Positions 44,944 to 53,185 of a stretch of 64,000 bases of DNA are shown here, piece after piece (positions within the stretch are counted from its first letter, which is position 1; each line of letters begins with the position of its first letter). The DNA lies in contig JAHZGC010000002.1 of NCBI GenBank assembly GCA_019421015.1, positions 1 to 64,000 of the forward strand, given 5' to 3'. The position numbers and the translations under genes were made by a program. The stretch is from Coriobacteriaceae bacterium (GTDB lineage: Bacteria; Actinomycetota; Coriobacteriia; Coriobacteriales; UMGS124). A model generated the notes under the pieces. That model did no database searches. It saw only the letters and a program-made list of their open reading frames with translations, and was not told the DNA's origin.

Positions 44944-45789
44944 ATGAAGACAACAACTGCGCATCGTGTGGCCGCTTTAACCGGTTCGGCGCTCATGCTG
45001 GCCGGGATGGGCGCGGGAGGGGGTTTTGCCTCTGCGGGCGAGGCCCCGGCCACCGTTTCCCAAGAGGGCGTGTTTCAGAAGGTTGCTGCCGATAAGGGCG
45101 CTGTGGCCAAGGCCCCAGCCGTCGCCAGAACGTTTGCCTACAGCCAGGGTGCGCCTGCTTCCATCGACACGATCGCCCGGGTCATGGGCACACCTCGATA
45201 CGCCCGCAGCTCCACCTATGCGGGTGCCCCGCAGAGCCTCAACGCCCTGGACTGGACCATCGAGGTGGGTGGCGCCGTAGAAAACGAGTTTGTCGCCACG
45301 GTGGGCGATCTGGTAGAGAACGGACCCATGAACATCGTCATGGGTTGCAGCTGTGCGAGCAACCCGGCCAACGGCGTGGCCTCCGCGGACACCGACGTGA
45401 GCGGTGTCATGTTTCGCTCCATCGTCGATGCGGCCAACCCTGACGCTGGGGTAAACACTGTGGTCTTCACCTCGGCGGACGGCTACGAGGTGGCGCTTCC
45501 CCTGCGCTATTTGGACCAGCGCTACTCCCTCATCGGGTTCGACGTTAACGGCCAGCCGCTGAGCGATTCCATGGGCGGCTCCAACCAGCTTTGGCTCTCG
45601 GGCACCTCGGCCAACAACCACGCTTTGTGCGGTTGGTCGGCCCCACAATCTCCCCCTGGGTCGCGGGGCCGAGGACGCTTGCCCGCCATGGCAAGAAACC
45701 ACGGAAATCAGGATGCCGGCCGGGTCTTACGGCAGGAAATCAAACTAATCAGGATGTTCGGGGGTTTACGGTGGCAGAAAATGGCATAA
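44944..45789 (+). pseudogene. Exported molybdopterin oxidoreductase (sulfite-oxidase fold), 3' end replaced by repeat
   Basis: The start follows CGGAGCTGTAACC. A signal peptide (MKTTTAHRVAALTGSALMLA) leads into a sulfite-oxidase-type molybdopterin domain: DWTIEVGGAVENEFVATVGD, an MGCSCASNPANG block with a candidate metal-ligand cysteine, VSGVMFRSIVDAA and NQLWLSGTSANN. Homology stops near 45625. The remaining 50 codons translate a family B repeat array. Proteins of this fold normally continue for tens of residues. It was probably an exported oxidoreductase and is now likely inactive. Confidence 0.75.
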
Positions 45790-45910
45790 AACCTCGTAAA
45801 TCAGGAAATTTACCAGGCATTTGGACTGGTCGGCTACCATCGGGTTCCTGATTTCTCATGTCTCTTGCCGTTCGGTACCTTGGGCATCCTGATTTCCCGG
45901 ACTTTTTGCC
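45690..45910. repeat. Palindromic array, family B, locus 2 (3+2 units)
   Basis: 26-bp units (GGCA...TCAGGATG) start at 45690, 45731 (step 41) and 45783 (step 52). They recur inverted at 45844 and 45885 (step 41). The left units overlap the 3' end of the truncated molybdopterin gene. Confidence 0.88.
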
Positions 45911-45974
45911 ATATGGTCTCCGCGACTCGGGTAGTATGGAGCCATCCCCCCCGTCCGTGAACTAAGCGACCGCT

Positions 45975-46225
45975 GGCACGAAACTGGAGTTATGCAAGGG
46001 GGCAGAGCGTCCACTGGTACCGAATGCGAGTTTTGTAAGGGTGCCCGGAGCCATCTGGCACCAAATCGGAGATATGAAAGGGCTCGCGGACAAAAACCGG
46101 TATCGTGCGTGCTCCCGGACTTACAAAACTCGCGTCTTGTGCTATCTCCGCGCCTCTTGGCTTACAGAACCCGCATTCGGTGTCACCTCCCTCCCCGGGG
46201 GCTTACACAACTCGCGTCCGGTGCC
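45975..46225. repeat. Palindromic 41-bp-period array, family A, locus 5 (3+3 units)
   Basis: Units start at 45975, 46016 and 46057, then inverted at 46120, 46161 and 46202, all steps 41 bp. Weaker CTACACAACTCCGATT-like traces follow near 46305. Together with the family B array it fills 45790-46505. Confidence 0.92.
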
Positions 46226-46505
46226 ATCCTGCGTTCCCACCGCCCCGTGTCCCCATCCCTTCCCCTCAGCGCAAGAATTAACCCCGCCTTACTCTCCATG
46301 AATGCTACACAACTCCGATTCCATAGCACTTTTAGACGGGCCGCCCTCAGTGTCAACGCCTGGTTACACAACCCTCAAAGGCGTCTAATAAACGCAGGTC
46401 AAGGGGGCTTTTCTGACACCTGATAACCGTGCTTAAATACGGCTTGGGGGGTTACCGAACCACAAAGCAATACGTCAGCAAGACCTTTGGAGAGAGGGGA
46501 TAGTT

Positions 46506-48017
46506 ATGTCTGACATCACCACGACCCGTCGCGCGTTTGTGGGTGGCATGGCCGCTATGGGTGGCATGGCCGCGATGGCCGCCGCCGCTGCCAAGGCCGG
46601 TATCGCTGTGGCCGACGAGGCCGCCGCTGCCGATCCCGCTACCACCTACGAGCTCGAGGACCCGAGCGAGTACTGGGGCGAGGGCGTCGTTGCCCCCCAC
46701 ACCACCCGCGAGTCTGCCTACGAGAACGTCCTGCCCGAGCTGGCCGACGCCTCCATGTCCGAGCTCGTCGACATGGTCCAGGATACCCTGCCCCTCGACG
46801 AGATCGAGGACGCCGTCCTGCCCGACGGCACCACCGTGCCCGCCGTGTACGTCAAGCTGCGCAACCACATCAACCGCATCGGCTCCGGCATCGGCGGCAC
46901 CCCGCTGCCCAACTCCTACGAGATGATCATGTCTCTGTGGAGCGAGGAAGACGCCCAGCACGAGATCGAGATGCCCTACAACAAGTACTTCGACGCCAAC
47001 GACTACCACTGGCTGAGCGGCCGTCCCGTCGAGGAGTGCACCGAGATCTGCGACGATCTGGCCTCCCGCGGCATGATCATGCGCGCCAATCACTCCGGCC
47101 ACATCGTGTACCACCTGCTGCCCTACATCAACGGCTTCTGGGAGTTCAACGAGCTGCGCGCCTACTTCGAGAACGGCGGCGACCCCGACGGCGTGGCCGA
47201 GGCTCCCGAGGCCTACGCCGCCGCTGGCGCCTTTGACGCCCTGGGCATCGGCGGCGCCGAGCCCGGCTCGTCCTTCGAGGCCCTCGTGCCGCTGTTCCAC
47301 ACCTACCCCGTGAGCGCCGACGTCGTGGAGGAGGACGAGCTCGCCCCCTACATGGACTGGAAGGCCATCATCGAGGCCAACGAGAAGATCACCGTCTCCC
47401 CCTGCCAGTGCCGCCTCATGTGGAAGTCCTTCGGCGCCCCCATGTGCCACGGCGACGGCGACCACCCCTTCGAGACCTGCCTGTCCTTCGGTGAGCTCGC
47501 CGAGTACTTCGACGAGATCGGCATCGGCCGCTACATCAGCCAGGACGAGGCCATCGCCATGGTCGAGAAGTGCATGGACGCCGGCATGGTGCCCGAGTCC
47601 CTCAGCATGAAGGAAGTCGACATCATGTGCATGTGCCACGGCGACTGCTGCGGCAACCTGAGCGGCTACAAGGCCATGGGCGGCCAGGCCCACGCCAACG
47701 TGAACGTGAACGCCTACCTGCTCAAGTACGATCCCGAGAAGTGCATCAGCTGCGGTGCCTGCGCCGAGCGCTGCCCCATGGAGGCCATCAGCCTCAACGA
47801 GGACGGCATCTGCCTGCACAACAACGCCTGCGTGCGTTGCGGCCAGTGCGTCACCGTGTGCCCGGCCGACGCCCGCATCCTCAGCTACCGCGGCGACTAC
47901 CCCGAGCTCGGCCGCGACTACGTCGAGGCCGTCGAGATGCTGTCCGCCGAGCGTATGCGCCGCGGCATGATCACCGACTTCGCCGGCGGCGAGGTCCAGG
48001 CCCCGGCCGAGGCGTAA
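46506..48017 (+). CDS. Tat-exported 2[4Fe-4S] protein, paralogue 3
   Basis: This 503-aa protein starts MSDITTTRRAFVGGMAAMGG (Tat signal). A winged-helix-like region runs from about 105 to 215. Cysteine motifs are PCQCR (299-303), CLSFGE (325-330) and CMCHGDCC (375-382), then C413-416-419-423 and C442-445-448-452 as paired ferredoxin sites. A GAGAGAGGGG ribosome-binding site precedes the ATG. Codon use is strongly biased to C-ending codons, consistent with high expression. It has no operon partner and lies downstream of the oxalate cluster and the broken molybdopterin gene. I infer an exported electron carrier. Confidence 0.85.
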   Translation: MSDITTTRRAFVGGMAAMGGMAAMAAAAAKAGIAVADEAAAADPATTYELEDPSEYWGEGVVAPHTTRESAYENVLPELADASMSELVDMVQDTLPLDEIEDAVLPDGTTVPAVYVKLRNHINRIGSGIGGTPLPNSYEMIMSLWSEEDAQHEIEMPYNKYFDANDYHWLSGRPVEECTEICDDLASRGMIMRANHSGHIVYHLLPYINGFWEFNELRAYFENGGDPDGVAEAPEAYAAAGAFDALGIGGAEPGSSFEALVPLFHTYPVSADVVEEDELAPYMDWKAIIEANEKITVSPCQCRLMWKSFGAPMCHGDGDHPFETCLSFGELAEYFDEIGIGRYISQDEAIAMVEKCMDAGMVPESLSMKEVDIMCMCHGDCCGNLSGYKAMGGQAHANVNVNAYLLKYDPEKCISCGACAERCPMEAISLNEDGICLHNNACVRCGQCVTVCPADARILSYRGDYPELGRDYVEAVEMLSAERMRRGMITDFAGGEVQAPAEA

Positions 48018-48086
48018 GAAAGGCAGCCCGTCGGGTGTCCTGTTGAGCGCCCGCCGTGCCTTGCAAGCTATAGCTCGGTTCTAACC

Positions 48087-48124
48087 AGCGGAGAAGTTCT
48101 CGGAGTTCCGGGGGCTTCTCCGCT
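48087..48124. terminator. Hairpin between convergent Fe-S and gluQ genes
   Basis: AGCGGAGAAG and CTTCTCCGCT form the outer stem and CTCGGAG/CTCCGGG-like bases the inner part. TGCGTTTGG follows. Confidence 0.55.
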
Positions 48125-48140
48125 GCGTTTGGGCGGCTGC

Positions 48141-49103
48141 CTACCCAAAGAAGCCCCCCGGCACAGCCAGGCCGTCGGGGTGCGCCCGCACGGCGTCCCA
48201 GGTGAACGTCTCGGCCAGCTCGGCGGCGGTCACGGGCCCGTCGGTCTCGCGCAGACCGCCCAGCTTGGCAAGACGGCCCAGCAGCACCTCGGGTCGCCCA
48301 AAGAAATCCCGCATAAAGCCCAGGTCGCAGTCGTGGTCGCGCTTCGAGAGCCTGCGTTCGCGGCCGGTCGAGAGCAGCAGCGGGACGTGGGCGTAGGAGG
48401 GCTGCGCAAAGCCGAGCAGCCGCTGCAGGTAGGCTTGGCGCGCCACCGACGTCAGCAGGTCGTTGCCGCGCACCACGCGGTTCACCCCCATGAGCGCGTC
48501 GTCCACGACCACGGCCAGCTGATAGGCGTGGACCCCGTCGCTGCGCCGCACGATGAAGTCGCCGCACTCGTGAGCCAGGCACTCCTGCCGGGGGCCGCAC
48601 ACGTCGTCGACAAAGGCCACCGTGCCGGACGCGTCGTCCTCCGGGGGTACCGCCAGGCGAACGGCCGGGTTTCTCCGTTGCGCCTTTAAGGCCCGTTCCT
48701 CGGGGGAGAGGTCCCTGCAGGTGCCGGCGTACAGGGGCGTGCCGTCGCTGGCGTGGGGGGCCTCGGCGGCGTGCAGGTCGGCCCGCGAGCAAAAGCACGG
48801 GTAGGTGAGCCCGAGCTCCTCGAGCCGTTCCAGGTAACTCGCGTATATGGCGGAACGCTCGCTCTGGTAGACAGGCTCGCCGTCCCAGTCGAGGCCGAGC
48901 CAGCGCAGGTCGTCCATGAGCAGCTCGTCGGCTCCGCGAGGCAGCCGCGGGCGGTCAAGGTCCTCGATGCGCAAGACCAGCTCGCCGCCGCGGGAGCGCA
49001 CGTCGAGCCATGCGAGCAGTGCGCACCACACGTTGCCCAGGTGCATACGGCCCGAGGGGGTGGGGGCAAAGCGCCCGCGGAGAGGTGGGTTCGCGCCGGT
49101 CAT
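48141..49103 (-). CDS. gluQ: Glutamyl-Q tRNA(Asp) synthetase
   Basis: This 320-aa class I synthetase core lacks an anticodon domain. It has RGRFAPTPSGRMHLGN with the HIGH-like site, RIEDLDRPRLPRG, and a zinc site CFCSRADLHA...YAGTC. It also has the YQLAVVVDDALMGVNRVVRG substrate pocket and RRLSKRD as the KMSKS loop. GluQRS attaches glutamate to queuosine in tRNA(Asp). It lies 21 bases after the DUF3783 gene, apparently co-transcribed. Confidence 0.95.
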   Translation of the reverse strand: MTGANPPLRGRFAPTPSGRMHLGNVWCALLAWLDVRSRGGELVLRIEDLDRPRLPRGADELLMDDLRWLGLDWDGEPVYQSERSAIYASYLERLEELGLTYPCFCSRADLHAAEAPHASDGTPLYAGTCRDLSPEERALKAQRRNPAVRLAVPPEDDASGTVAFVDDVCGPRQECLAHECGDFIVRRSDGVHAYQLAVVVDDALMGVNRVVRGNDLLTSVARQAYLQRLLGFAQPSYAHVPLLLSTGRERRLSKRDHDCDLGFMRDFFGRPEVLLGRLAKLGGLRETDGPVTAAELAETFTWDAVRAHPDGLAVPGGFFG

Positions 49104-49124
49104 GGGAGGGGCCTTTCGGGCCGG

Positions 49125-49559
49125 TTATTGCTGCTGGGCACGGTAGCGGGCCATGGCGGCGTGCTCCGCGCTTACCTCGCGCACCAGGTCCCCAAAGGCC
49201 CAGCGGCGGTTGTGCTCGGTGAGCGCGGCCTTGCACCCGATGGCCACCCCGGCCGGGCGCATGGCGCGGATAACGGCCATGACCTGGTCTTCCTCCATGT
49301 TGCACAGCAGCAGGAACTCTTCGGTGGGCAGTGGGTCCGATGCAGGGGCGGGGGTGCCTGCGGGTGCGTCGGCGGGGCAGGGAGAGAAGCCCGGCAGCCC
49401 GGCGAGATGTCCCACCGACTGATTGAGCTCTTCGGGTCCGACCGGCCTCACCGCCACGCCGGCCCCGTCGAGCAGCGCGCGCAAGGCGGCTCCCTTGGGC
49501 GAGGTGAGATCGATGTTGAACGTGAGGGCGAGCGGCGAGGGGTTCGTGTCGGGGGTCAT
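49125..49559 (-). CDS. DUF3783 family protein (144 aa)
   Basis: The start MTPDTNPSPLALTFNIDL follows AAGGAGTCCC. Residues about 60-144 match DUF3783: EEFLLLCNMEEDQVMAVIRA, then GVAIGCKAALTEHNRRWAFG and a final helix VREVSAEHAAMARYRAQ. The K-A-(A/V)-L-T-x-H-N block is the family signature. Its function is unknown. It is followed by gluQ on the same transcript. The longer open frame upstream has no homology. Confidence 0.8.
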   Translation of the reverse strand: MTPDTNPSPLALTFNIDLTSPKGAALRALLDGAGVAVRPVGPEELNQSVGHLAGLPGFSPCPADAPAGTPAPASDPLPTEEFLLLCNMEEDQVMAVIRAMRPAGVAIGCKAALTEHNRRWAFGDLVREVSAEHAAMARYRAQQQ

Positions 49560-49820
49560 GGGACTCCTTTGGGGTGGCTCGGGACGGGCTGGGAACGGGC
49601 TTGAGGTGAGCGGCTCCGCCCTGGGGGGCGGACACGGCCTGCAACCGTGCAAGTATAATTGTTGCGATATAAAAAACCATGCGCACAGGTGATTCGCGCG
49701 CGCATTACGGCGGGTAAAAAACGTGCGTGACGCATAGCCTGGCCACCGACACCGCACCGCCCGGCCAGCCGACGCGCAACAGCCCGGCGGCGCGGTTTGA
49801 ACAAGGATTGAGAGGTCATC

Positions 49821-50246
49821 ATGAAGAAACAGACTCAGCGCCCCTCCGCCTCCTTTGCCGACGCCGTTGCACAATGTCACAAGGCCATTGAGCCCGGCAT
49901 GGTCGCCGGGGCGTTTGGCGTGCCCGGCTGGGTCGACTGTGCGAGCGGTTGCCTCAGCCGCGTGCAGGGTTGCGCGCAGGTCACGGTGGGCGACATCATG
50001 GTGGCCGCAAGCGACCTGGCCGCCCGATTCAACGGCGAGATAGTGGACTTCTCCCTGCGCTCCGAGGGCGGCGCGCGGGTGTACGCTTTTGAGATCGCTT
50101 TCGAGCGCGACGGCGAGGCGTGCTTGGGGACCGTGGGGTTCTCACCTATCGCCGACGGGACGGTGAGCGTGTTCGCGGCTGCCTGCGGCGCCGACTCCGC
50201 CCTGGGCTTTGGGCCCGTCTACACGCATACGGAGGTCGCGGCGTAG
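49821..50246 (+). CDS. Hypothetical protein (141 aa)
   Basis: The ATG follows GATTGAGAGGTCATC. The protein reads MKKQTQRPSASFADAVAQCH, a Gly-rich VAGAFGVPGWVDCASGCLSR segment with three cysteines in the N half, and alternating beta strands to EVAA. There is no membrane segment or known motif. A strong terminator follows, so it is monocistronic. The 260-bp upstream gap has an AT-rich island with TATAAT at 49653. Confidence 0.65.
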   Translation: MKKQTQRPSASFADAVAQCHKAIEPGMVAGAFGVPGWVDCASGCLSRVQGCAQVTVGDIMVAASDLAARFNGEIVDFSLRSEGGARVYAFEIAFERDGEACLGTVGFSPIADGTVSVFAAACGADSALGFGPVYTHTEVAA

Positions 50247-50277
50247 GCGGCGGCATGGCGCGGCAAGCGTGCAGTTT

Positions 50278-50314
50278 GAGGGCCCCGGACCGCGTGCATC
50301 GGTCCGGGGCCCTT
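50278..50314 (+). terminator. Terminator after the 141-aa gene
   Basis: GAGGGCCCCGGACC and GGTCCGGGGCCCTT pair perfectly around GCGTGCATC, followed by TTGTG. Confidence 0.75.
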
Positions 50315-50425
50315 GTGTCGGGTCTGGCTGGAATGGGCCGCTGGTTTCTCCGCCGCGTAGCCCCCATAAGCGCTACACTGTTCCCCATGCGCAATCGACG
50401 CACACCAACAAGCTAGGAGGCACCC

Positions 50426-51664
50426 ATGGCTATGAAGCCGTTCCAGTACGAGCTCATCATGCGCGAGCTCGCCACCATCAAGGAGCGCAGCCCGTTCTAC
50501 GCCAAGAAGTTCGCCGACATCGACATGGCGACCATCAAGACTCCCGAGGATTTCACCAAACTGCCCTTCTCCGAGAAGGCCGACCTGCGCGAGGCGTACC
50601 CGCTCGGTATCCAGGCGGTGCCCGACGAGCAGGTGGTGCGCATCCACTCGTCGAGCGGCACCACGGGCACGCCGGTCATCATCCCCTACACCCAGAAGGA
50701 CGTGGACGACTGGGCCGATATGTTCGCCCGCTGCTACCGCGTGATCGGCTGCACGCCCACCGACCGCATCCAGATCACCCCGGGCTACGGCCTGTGGACC
50801 GCCGGCATCGGCTTTCAGCTGGGCGCCGAGCGCATGGGCGCCATGGCCATCCCCATGGGTCCCGGCAACACCGAGAAGCAGCTGCGCATGATGATGGACC
50901 TGCAGTCCACCGTGCTCTGCGCCACCTCGAGCTACGCGCTGCTGCTGGCCGAGCGCATCGCCCAGGAGGGCATCCGCGACCAGCTGGCCCTCAAGAAGGG
51001 CCTCATCGGCAGCGAGCGCTGGGGCAAGAAGATGCGCGAGCGCATCGCCAACGAGCTGGGCGTCAAGCTCTACGACATCTACGGCCTGACCGAGATCTAC
51101 GGCCCCGGCGTGGGCGTGAGCTGCGAGTACGACTGCGGCATCCACGTGTGGGACGACTACGTGTACCTCGAGGTCGTCGACCCCAAGACCGGCGAGCTGC
51201 TGCCCGACGGCGAGGTGGGCGAGCTCGTGATCACCACGCTCGTGAAGGAGGGCGCGCCGCTCATCCGCTACCGCACCCACGACCTCACGAGCATCATCCC
51301 CGGCGAGTGCCCCTGCGGTATGGGCCACACGCGCATCAGCCAGCTGGTGGGCCGCACCGACGACATGTTCAAGGTCAAGGGCGTCAACATGTTCCCCGCC
51401 CAGGTCGAGGAGGTCTGCGCGGCCGTCGACGGCGTGAGCAGCGAGTACCAGGTCATGATCGATCACCTCAACGGCAAGGACATCATGACGGTCTACTTCG
51501 AGTGCACCACCGACGACGCCATGGAGCGCCGCGCCATCGAGGCCACTGTGCTCGAGACCTTCAAGAACCGCATCGGCGTGACCGTGGTCCCCAAGGCCGT
51601 GGGCGTGGGCGACCTACCCCGCTCCGAGAAGAAGTCCACGCGCATCCTGGACAACCGCTACTAG
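50426..51664 (+). CDS. paaK: Phenylacetate-CoA ligase-type adenylating enzyme
   Basis: This 412-aa AMP-forming ligase has the P-loop RIHSSSGTTGTPVIIPYTQK (about residues 71-90), GYGLWTAGIGFQLGAERMGA, YDIYGLTEIYGPGVGVSCEY, and the C-terminal YRTHDLTSIIPGECPCGMGH then GRTDDMFKVKGVNMFPAQVE. It activates phenylacetate or other aryl acids to CoA thioesters. The short form without oxidative paa genes is common in anaerobes and may serve aromatic amino-acid fermentation or indoleacetate metabolism. CTAGGAGGCACCC precedes the ATG. It is monocistronic with a clear terminator. Confidence 0.9.
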   Translation: MAMKPFQYELIMRELATIKERSPFYAKKFADIDMATIKTPEDFTKLPFSEKADLREAYPLGIQAVPDEQVVRIHSSSGTTGTPVIIPYTQKDVDDWADMFARCYRVIGCTPTDRIQITPGYGLWTAGIGFQLGAERMGAMAIPMGPGNTEKQLRMMMDLQSTVLCATSSYALLLAERIAQEGIRDQLALKKGLIGSERWGKKMRERIANELGVKLYDIYGLTEIYGPGVGVSCEYDCGIHVWDDYVYLEVVDPKTGELLPDGEVGELVITTLVKEGAPLIRYRTHDLTSIIPGECPCGMGHTRISQLVGRTDDMFKVKGVNMFPAQVEEVCAAVDGVSSEYQVMIDHLNGKDIMTVYFECTTDDAMERRAIEATVLETFKNRIGVTVVPKAVGVGDLPRSEKKSTRILDNRY

Positions 51665-51735
51665 CGGCGAAGGGCGACGCGGGGTGCTGCGGCGCGAAGC
51701 GCGGCGGCCGGCGTCTCACAAGGCGTAAACCAACC

Positions 51736-51776
51736 AGGGCACCTGGGGGAGAAACCCTCAGGTGCCCTGTGTGTTT
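51736..51776 (+). terminator. Terminator after paaK (first copy of a repeated hairpin)
   Basis: AGGGCACCTGGGG and CCCTCAGGTGCCCT form the stem, followed by GTGTGTTTGG. Nearly the same hairpin recurs at 52229. Confidence 0.75.
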
Positions 51777-51815
51777 GGGGCGGCTGAGCTAGGCCGGCGT
51801 TGAGCCATGCCCCCG

Positions 51816-51824
51816 TGGTAAGAT
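51816..51824 (+). promoter_or_regulatory. Extended -10 promoter for the small hydrophobic peptide
   Basis: TGGTAAGAT fits TGnTAnnnT. It is about 68 bases before the ATG. No strong -35 is visible, as is common for extended -10 sites. Confidence 0.4.
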
Positions 51825-51891
51825 TCCCCTGTGCCAGCGGGCTGCGCTACCCAATGCCGAAAGGCGGGCGGCGCAGAAAGGCACGGTAACG

Positions 51892-52053
51892 ATGGAGAAG
51901 CTCTACTTCTACGCAACCTTGGCCGCCGCCCTGGCGACCGTCCTAGACGTCCTCGGCAAGCCCCTCGCTCACGCTGCGGTGCGAGGTGTCAAGAGGTTGA
52001 CGGGCGGTAGGAGGGGAGGCGGTGACAAAACGCCCGAAGCACGACCCCGCTAG
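51892..52053 (+). CDS. Small hydrophobic peptide, candidate type I toxin (53 aa)
   Basis: The peptide is MEKLYFYATLAAALATVLDV then LGKPLAHAAVRGVKRLTGGR and a charged, Gly/Arg-rich tail ending EARPR. It has one membrane segment (about 4-22) and a strongly basic C-terminal half, the layout of Fst/Ldr/TxpA-like type I toxins, though without a recognisable motif of any one of them. AAAGGCACGG lies upstream of the ATG. Its unit lies between two copies of the same terminator hairpin, and a minus-strand promoter and terminator define an antisense RNA over its 3' untranslated region. The toxin role is inferred from architecture only. Confidence 0.55.
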   Translation: MEKLYFYATLAAALATVLDVLGKPLAHAAVRGVKRLTGGRRGGGDKTPEARPR

Positions 52054-52085
52054 GCGAGTTCCGCGGTAGGGGGTAACCCGCCCCC

Positions 52086-52172
52086 AAAAAAAGAAGAGGC
52101 CGGGTACCCCTACCCGGCCTAAGTCTCAAACCGCGCTGCCCGCCCACACGACTAGGCATGGCTCGCTGGCAC
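52086..52172 (-). ncRNA. Predicted antisense RNA opposite the peptide mRNA 3' UTR
   Basis: Predicted from a minus-strand promoter (-10 at 52179-52184) to a minus-strand terminator: a perfect 10-bp stem AGGCCGGGTA/TACCCGGCCT (52097-52120) followed in transcript sense by CTTCTTTTTTT. The RNA of about 87 nt would pair with the peptide mRNA beginning about 33 nt past its stop codon. Confidence 0.5.
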
Positions 52173-52178
52173 ACATCC

Positions 52179-52207
52179 ATTATACCCGCCGTCAACGACT
52201 TTGAGAA
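52179..52207 (-). promoter_or_regulatory. Promoter of the antisense RNA
   Basis: On the minus strand TTCTCA (52202-52207) and a consensus TATAAT (52179-52184) are 17 bp apart. Confidence 0.55.
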
Positions 52208-52228
52208 GAGTCGTAGCATCCCAATCAA

Positions 52229-52271
52229 TCAGGGCACCTGGGGGAGACACCCTCGGGTGCCCTGGTTGGTT
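52229..52271 (+). terminator. Second copy of the paaK-type terminator hairpin
   Basis: AGGGCACCTGGGG and CCCTCGGGTGCCCT, flanked by AATCAATC and GGTTGGTTG, lengthen the stem. It closes the candidate toxin-antitoxin unit. Confidence 0.7.
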
Positions 52272-52379
52272 GAGGATGTCTTCGCGATTGGCTGACCGAA
52301 CGGCTTGCTTTTAAACGTGTTATTATACGGGTATTTATTTGTGCATATAACCGCGCATTTGTCATCCATAGGAGTACCC

Positions 52380-52745
52380 ATGGTTCCCAACGCCATCCTC
52401 GACAGGGTCAACGAGGTGCGAAACGCCGTAACCGGCTGTCGCAGAATCAGCGTGACCGACCTCACCCGCGGAAAAGATTGGCGCTCGATGCTGCCAGAGG
52501 CCGGCATCATGGAGGTTACCGACCGGGGGGACACGGCCGGCTGGCTGGTGTCCGACTCCGACATGCGGGCTATGGTCGAGGAATATAACCGCCTTGAGGA
52601 GGAGCTCGAACGCGCGCAAATCGCCGCGATGTTCGCAGAACGGGAAGCGTCGCATCCTTTGACGGGCAACGACCTGGCCGCTGGCGTGCGTTCCGTGTTC
52701 GAGGCCCGCAAACAGGAGCTCATGGGGATTGTTGCTGATGATTAG
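52380..52745 (+). CDS. Probable type II antitoxin (121 aa, Phd/RelB-like)
   Basis: ATG 52380 follows ATAGGAGTACCC. Residues about 20-60 (RRISVTDLTRGKDWRSMLPE, IMEVTDRGDTAGWLVSD) resemble the Phd/YefM-type DNA-binding fold. A long acidic helix (MVEEYNRLEEELERAQIAAM) follows, as in antitoxins that wrap a toxin. It overlaps the next gene by 8 bases (ATGATTAG), which is typical of toxin-antitoxin pairs. The family match is by eye and is moderate. Confidence 0.65.
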   Translation: MVPNAILDRVNEVRNAVTGCRRISVTDLTRGKDWRSMLPEAGIMEVTDRGDTAGWLVSDSDMRAMVEEYNRLEEELERAQIAAMFAEREASHPLTGNDLAAGVRSVFEARKQELMGIVADD

Positions 52746-53136
52746 CGAGGCGGTGCTGCTCGAAGCCGCCGAGGCCGTCTCCGCCGTCAAAGGGCTGGCC
52801 ATGGATCCGAACGACCTTGTCGAGGACGTCTTTCTTCTTGCCTACGCCTTTCCCGAAGAACGGGACTTCAAGGCCGCCGTAGCGAGCACGTGTCGTGCCC
52901 TGGGGCGTCTGGTCGCCGAAGCCGTGACACCCTCCGATTTGAAGTATGACCTGTCCGGTTGGAGCTCGTATCACTACCAGCCCTGGGTCGGGCAGGGCGT
53001 CAGGGCGATGTGCCGGATTATGTTCAGACGCATCGAAGGCGGCATCGAGGTCAAGGGGTTCGGGCACCGGCGCATCCCCGAAGACTTTTACCGCCGCATG
53101 GGCGCGGGAAGGATGCCGGCCGATCCCAGCGCATAG
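52738..53136 (+). CDS. Probable type II toxin (132 aa, RelE/ParE-like C-terminus)
   Basis: ATG 52738 overlaps the antitoxin stop. The N half is helical (ISEAVLLEAAEAVSAVKGLA). The C half, DLSGWSSYHYQPWVGQGVRA, then MCRIMFRRIEGGIEVKGFGH, matches the L.g.wS.....YR.iyr...g...v...gHR pattern of RelE/ParE-type toxins, followed by RRIPEDFYRRMG. It is longer at the N-terminus than a minimal RelE. The pair probably forms a toxin-antitoxin module acting on translation, but no catalytic residue can be assigned. Confidence 0.6.
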   Translation: MISEAVLLEAAEAVSAVKGLAMDPNDLVEDVFLLAYAFPEERDFKAAVASTCRALGRLVAEAVTPSDLKYDLSGWSSYHYQPWVGQGVRAMCRIMFRRIEGGIEVKGFGHRRIPEDFYRRMGAGRMPADPSA

Positions 53137-53185
53137 CCGGGTCTACGGTCGTTCTCCCCGCGCCCTAACACGTGCGGCGCCTGCC

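Noticed and set aside
45626..45789. Genuine C-terminus of the molybdopterin oxidoreductase
   Set aside because: These codons overlap the family B repeat units and show none of the family's C-terminal features.
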